Positions 36,601-43,708 of a stretch of DNA of 64,000 bases are shown here, in pieces. This DNA comes from Ktedonobacter racemifer DSM 44963 (lineage in GTDB: Bacteria; Chloroflexota; Ktedonobacteria; Ktedonobacterales; Ktedonobacteraceae). The DNA is taken from positions 806,001 through 870,000 of the forward strand of contig NZ_ADVG01000003.1 of NCBI RefSeq assembly GCF_000178855.1, written 5' to 3'. A model generated the notes under the pieces. The model worked only from the letters and a program-made list of their open reading frames with translations, was not told where the DNA came from and did no database searches. The position numbers and the translations under genes were made by a program. Each line of letters starts with the position of its first letter. The stretch's first letter is position 1.

Positions 36601-37068
36601 CTACCGTTGGAATGCACCAGTGCTCGTGTTGCCAGGGTTTGAGTTCGTTTTTTTCAGGAGCTGGCGAATGGTTTCTGGCGAGATCGATTCGACAAAGCCC
36701 AGTTCAACGACTTTGCCTGCCAGCAAGCGCAGCGTCCAATGGTCATGTCCATCAGGAACTGGACTGCACGCAATGGCAATCAAATGGGCGGCTTGTCCTC
36801 CCGTGAGTGCCTGCCGATGGCGCTGCTGCCGCTTGTCGTGCAGAACCGCTTCGAGTCCTCCTTGTAGGTACAACTGTCGAACACGAATGGAGGTATTGCG
36901 GCTGATATCGAAGGCGTCACAGATCTGTTGGTCGGTCCAGCCTTCAGCAGCTTTGAGCAAGACGCGTGCCCGGGTAAACGTGCGAGCATTGGCTTTGCCT
37001 GCATGGATGAAGGTTTGCAGCGAGGCGCGATCGGATTCGGACAACGCGACGGGAATGGGATGCTTCAT
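36601..37068 (-). CDS. IS630-type transposase OrfA (helix-turn-helix)
   Basis: 155 aa. DNA-binding N-terminal half: LSESDRASLQTFIHAGKANA, then RARVLLKAAEGWTDQQICDAFD with ISRNTSIRVRQLY. Up to LLKK (minus-strand A7 run, 36654..36648) it is genuine. The last residues TNSNPGNTSTGAFQR are the unshifted ending. A -1 slip on AAAAAAAC continues as KNELKPWQHEHWCIPTVGAE into OrfB, giving the full-length transposase. Confidence 0.85.
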   Translation of the reverse strand: MKHPIPVALSESDRASLQTFIHAGKANARTFTRARVLLKAAEGWTDQQICDAFDISRNTSIRVRQLYLQGGLEAVLHDKRQQRHRQALTGGQAAHLIAIACSPVPDGHDHWTLRLLAGKVVELGFVESISPETIRQLLKKTNSNPGNTSTGAFQR

Positions 37069-37132
37069 GGCGGGCTCCTTGCTTTTCCATCAGTATCTCA
37101 CTCCTGTCAATTCCAATTTGGACTAATCACTA

Positions 37133-37229
37133 GCCCCTTAAATCTTTTACGAGTGCGAGCGCGAGCATCAGAATGCGGACGAGCGGCGAGAGGAAGATCA
37201 GCCCGCTTGTCCATGACAGGTTGGGGCAT
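37133..37229 (-). pseudogene. Multidomain glucanase, separated 5' end
   Basis: Encodes MPQPVMDKRADLPLAARPHS then DARARTRKRFKGL, a strongly basic signal-peptide n-region. GGGAG lies 8 nt before the ATG at 37229. Joined across the IS630-type element (dropping one TA) it continues as ALSLAISTVLVSLLLASPLF. With the one missing base restored the whole gene is 3480 nt, 1159 aa, in frame. In the present sequence the frame ends inside the element. Confidence 0.8.
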
Positions 37230-37283
37230 CGCATAAACTCCCTTCATGCACTGAAGTAGGAACATTCCTTTGTCCCTAAGCAA

Positions 37284-37368
37284 ATTTGTAGGGTCCATGC
37301 TTGCATGGACTGCGAGCGAAGCGACGTTCCCGGGCACAAGAGTCCATGCAAGCATGGACCCTACAAAT
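37284..37368. repeat. TGTAGGGTCCATGC palindromic repeat, perfect full copy
   Basis: The arms 37284..37311 and 37341..37368 are exact 28-bp inverted copies, with a 29-nt middle. This is the best-preserved member of the family (others at 13962, 16070, 61985). It sits upstream of the interrupted glucanase gene. Confidence 0.85.
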
Positions 37369-37401
37369 CGCCCCCAATTACAGGAACTACGGGAATAAGG
37401 C

Positions 37402-37432
37402 GAGCCGGGAGAAGTCCCGGCTCCCTTTTTGT
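37402..37432 (+). terminator. Rho-independent terminator
   Basis: GAGCCGGGA pairs with TCCCGGCTC around GAAG and is followed by CCTTTTTGTT on the plus strand. It lies 22 bp beyond the stop of the GH16 gene (37454, minus strand), so it may also act on that transcript from the other side. Confidence 0.65.
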
Positions 37433-37453
37433 TAAGATCCTTCGGTAACCCGG

Positions 37454-38737
37454 CTATGGATGCGTCCAGGTGTACCAGCCAGTGTCGTACTGGAGGCCAC
37501 TCTTCTGGTAGGTGAAGGAGTATTGGACAGTTTGGCCTGCGCTAAAGCCGCCAACGTTATACTCCCAACGCCCGGTGCCGCTGTTATAGCTCATGTAGAC
37601 GTTCTGCTGCGTGTTGCTGCCCACGATATAGTGCACGATCACATAGCCCGCCGTCCAGTTACAAGCCTGGAACCAGAGGAGGCCCGTACTGGCATTGACG
37701 TTCTGTGCACCCTGGGTGAAAGTGCTTCCCGTACAGCCGCCACTGGGTGTGGGCGTCGGTGTGGGTGTAGAGCCAACAGGCGTCGGTGTGGGAGTGGGAG
37801 CCGTCCCACTCGAGGTATAGACCTGGACATTGTCAACGAGCATTGGCACATTGGGCTGGGTCGCGGAGGTGGGCGTATTGGTGCCGGAGACGCCGTTGGG
37901 GAAGCCACCCCCGATGGCGAGATCGAAGATTATAAAGAAGCTATGATCGACGGCACTGGACCAGGTCGCCGCGTCAACCTGCGAGGCACTTACGGTAAAG
38001 TAGTTGACGCCATCCAGGTACCAGCGAATCTGCTCTGGGGAGACACTGCGATCAATGATCTCAGTATAGGTATGATAACCGGTCTGACAGCCTGAGCACG
38101 CCCTCTTACCGCTGCCAATACCCGTGGTTTCATTGCAGGGGCCGCCGGGCGAGACGCCGCAGTGCAGCGTGCCATACACCGAACTCAGGCCGTTGACATC
38201 CTCCATAATGTCAATCTCGCCATCATGAGGCCAGTTATGGTCTGTGCGGAAGGGAGTTCCCAGGGTCCAGAAGGCAGGCCAGTAGCCCAGAGCCGCCGAG
38301 CCAGAGACATTGGGCTGTTGCAGCGAGGCGGTAATCTTCAACTGACCGCCAGCGGGCGCGGCAAAGTTATCCTGCACCGTTTCGATGCGCCCGGAGGTCC
38401 AGTTTCCGCTCCCGTCGCGCCTTGGGGTAATCGCGAGATGCCCATTTCCATCCAGGGAGACGTTAGACGTACTGTTGGTCATATTCTCAATCTCGCCAGT
38501 ACCCCAGCCCGTGCCAGTATCATACTTCCAGGTACTTGTATTTACACCGGTACCAGAGGCCCCATTGAAATCCTCGTTGAAGACCTGATTCCAGGTAGCA
38601 GCCTGGGCGCTTGACGTCTTACCATAGGGAAAAAAGCTTAGAGCGGCGAAAACCAGAGCGGCAATAAGCAGGAGGGCCGCGATGTGGAAGGTGCGCCGCC
38701 GTCCTGGCGGTCGCGAGGAAACAAAATTGCTTTGCAT
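37454..38737 (-). CDS. Secreted GH16 beta-1,3-glucanase with C-terminal CBM
   Basis: 427 aa from ATG 38737, with GAAGGAG upstream. Signal peptide/anchor (basic RRR then IAALLLIAALVFAALSF) with cleavage near AQAA. GH16 domain about 50-315: catalytic Glu174, Asp176 and Glu179 in HDGEIDIMEDVNG, plus substrate-cleft WPAFWTLG. Thr-Pro linker, then about 90 residues (LLWFQACNW, VIVHYIVG, QTVQYSFTYQKSG, YDTGWYTWTH) that resemble CBM56-type beta-1,3-glucan-binding modules. It probably hydrolyses laminarin/curdlan-type or fungal cell-wall glucans outside the cell. It lies between the broken multidomain glucanase and the LacI regulator. Confidence 0.9.
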   Translation of the reverse strand: MQSNFVSSRPPGRRRTFHIAALLLIAALVFAALSFFPYGKTSSAQAATWNQVFNEDFNGASGTGVNTSTWKYDTGTGWGTGEIENMTNSTSNVSLDGNGHLAITPRRDGSGNWTSGRIETVQDNFAAPAGGQLKITASLQQPNVSGSAALGYWPAFWTLGTPFRTDHNWPHDGEIDIMEDVNGLSSVYGTLHCGVSPGGPCNETTGIGSGKRACSGCQTGYHTYTEIIDRSVSPEQIRWYLDGVNYFTVSASQVDAATWSSAVDHSFFIIFDLAIGGGFPNGVSGTNTPTSATQPNVPMLVDNVQVYTSSGTAPTPTPTPVGSTPTPTPTPSGGCTGSTFTQGAQNVNASTGLLWFQACNWTAGYVIVHYIVGSNTQQNVYMSYNSGTGRWEYNVGGFSAGQTVQYSFTYQKSGLQYDTGWYTWTHP

Positions 38738-38880
38738 GGATTGCTCCTTCTCCGATGACATTATCGGCTATAGCAAATCAACATCCTTGTATTTGAGCTA
38801 CTGGCACAGCTCCTGTGCCTTTAGCTCTGCTATCGCGGAAATGGGTCATACGCGAGATCGCTGCTAGATACAGCTTGTTT

Positions 38881-38894
38881 GTGGTTGCAACCAC
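38881..38894. promoter_or_regulatory. Palindromic operator-like site upstream of the GH16 gene
   Basis: GTGGTTGCAACCAC is a perfect 14-bp palindrome about 145 bp upstream of the GH16 start. It has the length and symmetry of LacI-family operators but differs in sequence from the site in the lacI promoter. The rest of 38738..38980 shows nothing else. Confidence 0.35.
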
Positions 38895-38986
38895 CCCCTT
38901 TCCGGGTTAAACATTACAATGTAAAAACACGACAACATGATGACTAGTGATCAAGCTATTGTAGTGCCCATACTTGGCATGAACTT

Positions 38987-39066
38987 CTCGCCACTGCGTG
39001 GCTCGCCGGGGTAAAGGGGTGTGGTGGTGGCGGGCGCAGCCCGCCACCACCACACCCCTTTACCCC
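38987..39066. terminator. Perfect 28-bp hairpin with adjacent 19-bp repeat tag
   Basis: The arms 39008..39035 and 39039..39066 are exact inverted copies with a 3-nt loop, ending 9 bp beyond the LacI stop (39076, minus strand). The 19 bp before it (38987..39005, CTCGCCACTGCGTGGCTCG) recur inverted at 54714..54732, again next to a long palindrome. Confidence 0.7.
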
Positions 39067-39075
39067 GTATATCTT

Positions 39076-40182
39076 CTACGTCTTGACGGACAGGGATGCC
39101 TGGGTGCTGGATGCTCTAATCACCATGCTGGTTGGTAGTTGCAGGTGCACAGGTTGATCCCGCTCGGAGAGCTGAAGAAATTCTGTTGACGCCTGGACTT
39201 GCTGCGATGCTTTTGGGCCAGCGAGGTATTGGGGGTCGATCATGTTCAAGAGCAGCTCGGTGGCTCTGCGACCCATTTCAGAGAAGGGCTGGTGCACAGT
39301 GGTTAAAGGAGGGCGCGTATAGGCAGAGAGCAGGTTATCATCGAAGCCCACAATCGTCACATCTTCTGGGACGCGGATTCCCTGCTGCTCCACGTACTCC
39401 AACACACCATAGGCCATCTGGTCATTGGCGACAAAAATGGCGCTGGGCCAGCTCGCCCGCTCACGTGCGAACAATTGCTCGGCACACTGGCGGCCATGCA
39501 GCGGCTCAAAACCGCCCTGAAGGAGCAGCTCAGGCTCAGGCGCGATCCCTGCCTCCTGCAATGCCTGGCAGTAGCCCCTATAGCGCTCATTCGCCCAGTA
39601 GTAATACTGTGGACCCCTGATATGCGCAATGCGTTTGTGGCCAAGTTCCAATAGATAGCGGATCGCAGTGCGAGCACTCTCCCTGTTATCAATACCCACC
39701 CAGGGGATGTGTCCAGGCTCCTCCTGGTCATCGATCAGGACGATGGGCAAACCATCTTGCGCAAGGCGGGTAATCTGAGGCAGGAGTTCATCTGTAAAGA
39801 TCGCGAGCAGGCCGGAGACCAGGTGCAGATTTAAAATACGCTTGACCACTTCAGAGTGATTGCACTCGGCATTGGCGAAATTAATGCTGTAGAGAACGAT
39901 TTCATACGCGCTATCTTCGATATATTCGGCGACGCCACGTATAATCTCGGGTAGAGCGGGCCAGACCAGGGGAGGAGCCAGCACCCCTATCAGGTGCGTA
40001 TTTCCGCCCGCCAGGCTAACCGCGGTAGCATTAGGCACAAAATCATGTTCCTCAACCACGCGCATAACGCGCGCGCGCAACTCGCCATTCACGGATGGAT
40101 TGCCGTTCAGCACACGCGAAGCCGTGGCCTTCGATACGCCTGCCAGGCGCGCAATATCCTGAATGGTCAGCTTTTTCTGCAT
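39076..40182 (-). CDS. LacI-family transcriptional regulator
   Basis: 368 aa from ATG 40182 (GGGAG 7 nt upstream). N-terminal LacI helix-turn-helix (LTIQDIARLAGVSKATASRV) with hinge region LAGGNTHLIGVL, then a periplasmic-binding-protein-like sugar domain (GLPIVLIDDQ, IPWVGIDNRESARTAIRYLL, ELGHKRIAHI, FVANDQMAYGVLEY, VTIVGFDDN). It is a repressor that releases DNA on binding a sugar. A perfect palindrome in its own promoter points to autoregulation. The flanking glucanase genes make a beta-glucan-derived oligosaccharide the likely inducer; this is inference. Confidence 0.92.
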   Translation of the reverse strand: MQKKLTIQDIARLAGVSKATASRVLNGNPSVNGELRARVMRVVEEHDFVPNATAVSLAGGNTHLIGVLAPPLVWPALPEIIRGVAEYIEDSAYEIVLYSINFANAECNHSEVVKRILNLHLVSGLLAIFTDELLPQITRLAQDGLPIVLIDDQEEPGHIPWVGIDNRESARTAIRYLLELGHKRIAHIRGPQYYYWANERYRGYCQALQEAGIAPEPELLLQGGFEPLHGRQCAEQLFARERASWPSAIFVANDQMAYGVLEYVEQQGIRVPEDVTIVGFDDNLLSAYTRPPLTTVHQPFSEMGRRATELLLNMIDPQYLAGPKASQQVQASTEFLQLSERDQPVHLQLPTSMVIRASSTQASLSVKT

Positions 40183-40240
40183 GCCCACGCTCCCGCTTCT
40201 TCGCGATACACTTCTAGTAAACAACTATGTTGTTGTGAAA

Positions 40241-40269
40241 AGTATAAGTTAGAAACCGGTTTCTGTCAA
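40241..40269 (-). promoter_or_regulatory. lacI-type promoter with operator in the spacer
   Basis: On the minus strand TTGACA (40269..40264), a 17-nt spacer, then TATACT (40246..40241). The perfect 14-bp palindrome AGAAACCGGTTTCT (40251..40264), with the CG centre typical of LacI/CcpA/GalR operators, fills the spacer. A bound repressor would block RNA polymerase directly. Confidence 0.8.
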
Positions 40270-40337
40270 GCGCGCTTAGATTCTAGGGTGCGATTCTTTT
40301 TTTTGCAGAGAACGCCCATAGCCGCCACATTTATGAT

Positions 40338-40609
40338 TTTGCTGGGAAATGTTGTCCGTACACGTTTCGAGCTTGGAAAGGAACCCACCACACGAGAAGG
40401 CTCCCCAGGCCGGTAGGGACCAGCTTTAGCGCGTCCAAACGCCATTTATGGCAGTGCGGCGCAAGTCTGGTTTGGCCAGTGAAGAAGCGCCCTTTCACGC
40501 GGCATGACGCAAGGGAACGCTTCGGGCTGCGCCCACAGGCGATCAATCGCCTTCGGACGCGGTAAACCGGGTCCCTACCGAGGGGTGCGTTCCTCAATTT
40601 CCCAGCAAA
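40338..40609. ncRNA. Candidate structured RNA (272 nt, nested multi-helix)
   Basis: The ends pair perfectly: TTTGCTGGGAAAT 40338..40350 with ATTTCCCAGCAAA 40597..40609. Inside are nested helices 40380..40389/40584..40593 (one mismatch), CGGTAGGGACC 40411..40421/40570..40580 and CGCGTCC 40430..40436/40555..40561. Hairpins follow in the centre: 40441..40452, 40467..40479, GAAGCG/CGCTTC plus CCCTT/AAGGG at 40484..40523, 40524..40534 and 40538..40551. No reading frame is credible in it. It lies between the divergent lacI and EamA genes. The strand is undecided. The overall form resembles large mobile-element RNAs such as HEARO/omega RNAs, but I cannot confirm a family. Confidence 0.5.
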
Positions 40610-40765
40610 GTCACAGTCTGCTTGGCGTAACAAGATAGACAATGGCAGAGAAAATCGCGTATGCTAGGAAAGAGGCAAGCCTTCTCTTTTTTGTGCCGAT
40701 CATATGGTTTTGAAAATCATCAGGAAAATGAGAGTCTCGCTATTGACCTCACACGCGGAGGGAAC

Positions 40766-41722
40766 ATGACACGCAAAGGCTGGCTCCTGTTCACCGCAAT
40801 GTCGGTGATCTGGGGCATTCCTTATCTCTTCATCAAAATTGCGGTGCAGGAACTTGACCCTATTGTTGTTGTATTTGCTCGGGTTGGGATTGCCGCTCTT
40901 GCTCTGCTCCCGGTGGCAGTCCACCAGGGAGTATTGCGGCGACTGCGCGAGCGCTGGCTCACTGTTGCCGCGCTTGCCTGTGTGCAGATTGCCGGACCGT
41001 TTCTGTTGATCAGTTACGGTGAGCAGCTCATCGCATCGTCGCTCACCAGCCTGCTCATCGCCGCCGATCCACTTCTTGTTGTACTCTTCGCACTCCGCTT
41101 CGATCCGAGTGAGCGAGTGAGCGGCTCGCGCCTGATCGGTCTGCTGATCGGCCTGGGCGGCGTGGTAACGCTGCTGGGTCTCGACGCAGGCGGAGATATG
41201 CAACAGTTGCTCGGAGCAACACTGGTCCTGCTCGCCGCCGCAGGCTACGCTGCCGGCGCTCTGCTCATCAAACGACCAACCATCGCCGCTCTGCCCAGCC
41301 TGGGAGTGGTGACCGTCGAGTGCATTACTGCGACCGTTGTGCTGGCGCCACTAGCTGTGACCAGACTGCCCAGCAGGATACCCGATCTGGAGGTGATTGC
41401 GAGCCTGCTTGTGCTCGGCCTGATCTGCACGGCGCTGGCTTATCTCCTCTTCTTCGCGCTGGTGGCCGAAGTCGGAGCCGGTCGGGGTAGCGTCATTACC
41501 TACGTCAATCCAGCGGTCTCTGTCCTCCTCGGTGTCACTTTGCTCGCTGAGCCGCTCAACGCTGTCATCATCGCAGGATTCCTGTTGATCATTGTCGGGT
41601 CCTGGCTATCCACCGGCGGCGTCTTACCACCACAGTTGAAGCACCTTCTTCGGACAACCCGACAGCAACCAATCAGTCGCGACACCGAGGTCAGCGAACT
41701 CGCCGCTCCACCCAGAAAATAA
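40766..41722 (+). CDS. EamA/DMT-family transporter
   Basis: 318 aa from ATG 40766, with GGAGG 4-5 nt upstream. Ten membrane helices in two EamA repeats: MSVIWGIPYLFIKIAVQELD (first repeat) and LLAAAGYAAGALLIKR (second repeat), ending VTLLAEPLNAVIIAGFLLII. The family exports amino acids, nucleosides or other metabolites, or imports sugar conjugates; the substrate is unknown. A perfect hairpin follows the stop. Codon use here is slightly more GC-rich than in the kinase genes downstream. Confidence 0.88.
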   Translation: MTRKGWLLFTAMSVIWGIPYLFIKIAVQELDPIVVVFARVGIAALALLPVAVHQGVLRRLRERWLTVAALACVQIAGPFLLISYGEQLIASSLTSLLIAADPLLVVLFALRFDPSERVSGSRLIGLLIGLGGVVTLLGLDAGGDMQQLLGATLVLLAAAGYAAGALLIKRPTIAALPSLGVVTVECITATVVLAPLAVTRLPSRIPDLEVIASLLVLGLICTALAYLLFFALVAEVGAGRGSVITYVNPAVSVLLGVTLLAEPLNAVIIAGFLLIIVGSWLSTGGVLPPQLKHLLRTTRQQPISRDTEVSELAAPPRK

Positions 41723-41737
41723 TCAGGAAGTGGGTAG

Positions 41738-41797
41738 AAATGAGTGAGAGCGTGGCTTGCCGGGCTAATGCCCGGCAAGCCACGCTCTCACTCATTT
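41738..41797. terminator. Perfect 28-bp hairpin after the EamA gene
   Basis: The arms 41738..41765 and 41770..41797 are exact inverted copies around TAAT. The A-start and T-end (ATTT) resemble an intrinsic terminator. The inner GCGTGGCTTGCCGGG resembles the GCGTGGCTCGCCGGG at 38996, so the two hairpins may be related. Confidence 0.75.
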
Positions 41798-41963
41798 ATC
41801 CTTGACCATCACAGGTGTGAGGAGACAGACTTGACGAGCTAATAATGCAGGCATACAATACATGTGGAAACATAAATTAACACAAATCGGACTCTTTACC
41901 ATAGAAAATGTTCGCTTCTCTGCTTCCTCGCGATCAGCATATTTACCAGAAAAAGAGGTCATG

Positions 41964-43706
41964 ATGACCAGCTTAATCGGCAATAGAGCAGGCCAGAGAC
42001 TTGGCAACTATCAGTTAAAGCGGCTCGTAGGGCGGGGAGGGTTTGCCGAAGTGTATCTTGGAGAGCATGTCTATCTCCAGACGCTGACAGCAGTCAAAGT
42101 TTTGTCTATACAACTCACGCAAGAAGACCAGGCCGGATTTCTCAATGAGGCACGCACCATCGCCCACCTGAAACATCCCAACATTCTCTCGCTCCTTGAG
42201 TTCGGTGTGCAGGAGGGTGTGCCTTTTCTGGTGATGGACTACGCCCCCCATGGCAGCTTGCGGGAACACTATCGCCAGCAGACGAACCTTACACCCATCA
42301 AGGTCCTTCCCCACATCAAGCAAATAGCCACGGCCCTTCAATATGCCCATCAGGAACACACCATTCATCGCGATATCAAGCCCGAAAATATCCTGCTGGG
42401 TCCCAATGGGGAGGCCCTGCTCAGCGATTTCGGCATGGCCCTGGGGACACAGAGCTCACGCACACAGGATATGCAGGAGATAGCAGGTACGGTCGCGTAT
42501 ATGGCTCCTGAACTGCTGCAAGGCAGGCCCACACCCGCCAGCGATCAGTATGCCCTGGGCATCGTTCTCTATGAATGGCTCAGTGGGAACACACCCTTTC
42601 ACGGCAGCTTTACCGAGATCGCCAGCCAGCATTTATTAGCGCAGCCACCAGCCATCCAGGCTCCCTCAGTCTCACCTGAAGTGGAGGCTGTCATTATGCG
42701 CGCCCTGGCAAAGAAGCCCGAGGAGCGCTTTGAAAACATTCTAGCCTTCGCCGAGGCCTTCGAGCAGGCCGCTCTCGAGGTTGACGAGACCTTCAAGGCC
42801 GCCACTGGCTGGATGCCACCCGGCGTCTTGCAGCAGATCAAGACCGCGCCCTCTATTGAGAGACAACCAACGCTACGTGAGAACACTCCTCAACCTGCTA
42901 GCACACGACCTTCCACAGCACACCAGAAGCTTCCCTCGACAAAAATCGTTCGTGGCCGCAAAGTGCTATCGCGTGGTCTGGGCATAGCACTGATTATCCT
43001 GGCGTTGCTGGTCGCCACGAGCGGGATTGCTCTAGCCGCATTTAGCTTTAACGCTGGGCGTTCTAACAACAACCCTCAAAGAGGCACGCAAGCGCAGCCC
43101 CAGGTTCAGGCCAATGCCGCCATATGGCAGAACACCTACACACGGGTAACCAGCCAGAAGCCTTTCTTCTCCGATCCTTTAAGCCGGAACACGAACGGGT
43201 GGGATAATGCCGCTGCTAAAACGCGTAGCTGTCTCTTCGCCGATGGCGCCTACCATGCAAGTTCGCTCACGCCCTACGCCCTCGCGCTCTGTGGCAGCAG
43301 CAAGCTTCCGGACAATTTAAGCAATATTGGTTACCAGGTTCAGATGAACATTCTGCAAGGCGACGAGGGCGGCCTGGTCTTCCGCGTGACCCTCCCTTCC
43401 TCAACCCAGGTACGCGCCTACGTCTTTAGCATCAACCGCCATGGCACCTATGATCTATGGGTCATCAACGGCCATTATAAAACACTCCTTTACAGGAGCA
43501 GTAAGGCCATTCACACTGGACTGAACAAGCCCAATCTACTCTGCGTCATCGCACAGGGGTCGCAGATCGCGCTCTATATCAATAAGCAGTACGTCGCCAG
43601 CGTGATTGATACATCTGCGACCACAGGCGCATTAGGCCTCTTTGCCCGAGGATTACCCTCAACAACAGATGTAGCGTTTAGTAAACTAACAGTCTGGAGA
43701 CTGTAG
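41964..43706 (+). CDS. Receptor-type Ser/Thr protein kinase 1
   Basis: 580 aa from ATG 41964 (GAGG 5 nt upstream; another ATG one codon earlier). Cytosolic kinase domain about 15-275: P-loop VGRGGFAEVYLGEH, Lys in TAVKVL, catalytic IHRDIKPENILL, DFG in LLSDFGMAL, and MAPELL. A juxtamembrane linker is followed by one membrane helix (GIALIILALLVATSGIALAA). The outer domain of about 190 residues (DPLSRNTNGWD.., GGLVFRV, LYINKQYVASV, GALGLFARG) resembles DUF1080/laminin-G-like beta-sandwiches. All catalytic residues are present, so it is a likely active sensor kinase. First of three tandem paralogues, 2 nt before the next. Confidence 0.92.
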   Translation: MTSLIGNRAGQRLGNYQLKRLVGRGGFAEVYLGEHVYLQTLTAVKVLSIQLTQEDQAGFLNEARTIAHLKHPNILSLLEFGVQEGVPFLVMDYAPHGSLREHYRQQTNLTPIKVLPHIKQIATALQYAHQEHTIHRDIKPENILLGPNGEALLSDFGMALGTQSSRTQDMQEIAGTVAYMAPELLQGRPTPASDQYALGIVLYEWLSGNTPFHGSFTEIASQHLLAQPPAIQAPSVSPEVEAVIMRALAKKPEERFENILAFAEAFEQAALEVDETFKAATGWMPPGVLQQIKTAPSIERQPTLRENTPQPASTRPSTAHQKLPSTKIVRGRKVLSRGLGIALIILALLVATSGIALAAFSFNAGRSNNNPQRGTQAQPQVQANAAIWQNTYTRVTSQKPFFSDPLSRNTNGWDNAAAKTRSCLFADGAYHASSLTPYALALCGSSKLPDNLSNIGYQVQMNILQGDEGGLVFRVTLPSSTQVRAYVFSINRHGTYDLWVINGHYKTLLYRSSKAIHTGLNKPNLLCVIAQGSQIALYINKQYVASVIDTSATTGALGLFARGLPSTTDVAFSKLTVWRL

Positions 43707-43708
43707 CC

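Larger units (their letters stand above)
35941..37130 (-). mobile_element. IS630-family element inserted in the glucanase signal peptide
   Basis: 1190 bp flanked by TA on both sides (35939..35940 and 37131..37132), the IS630/Tc1 target duplication. The ends are imperfect inverted repeats: GTAGTCAGTCCAGTTTG inward from the left, GTGATTAGTCCAAATTG inward from the right. It contains orfA and orfB joined by an A7 slippery site. Removing the element and one TA rejoins two halves of a signal peptide in frame. Confidence 0.9.
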
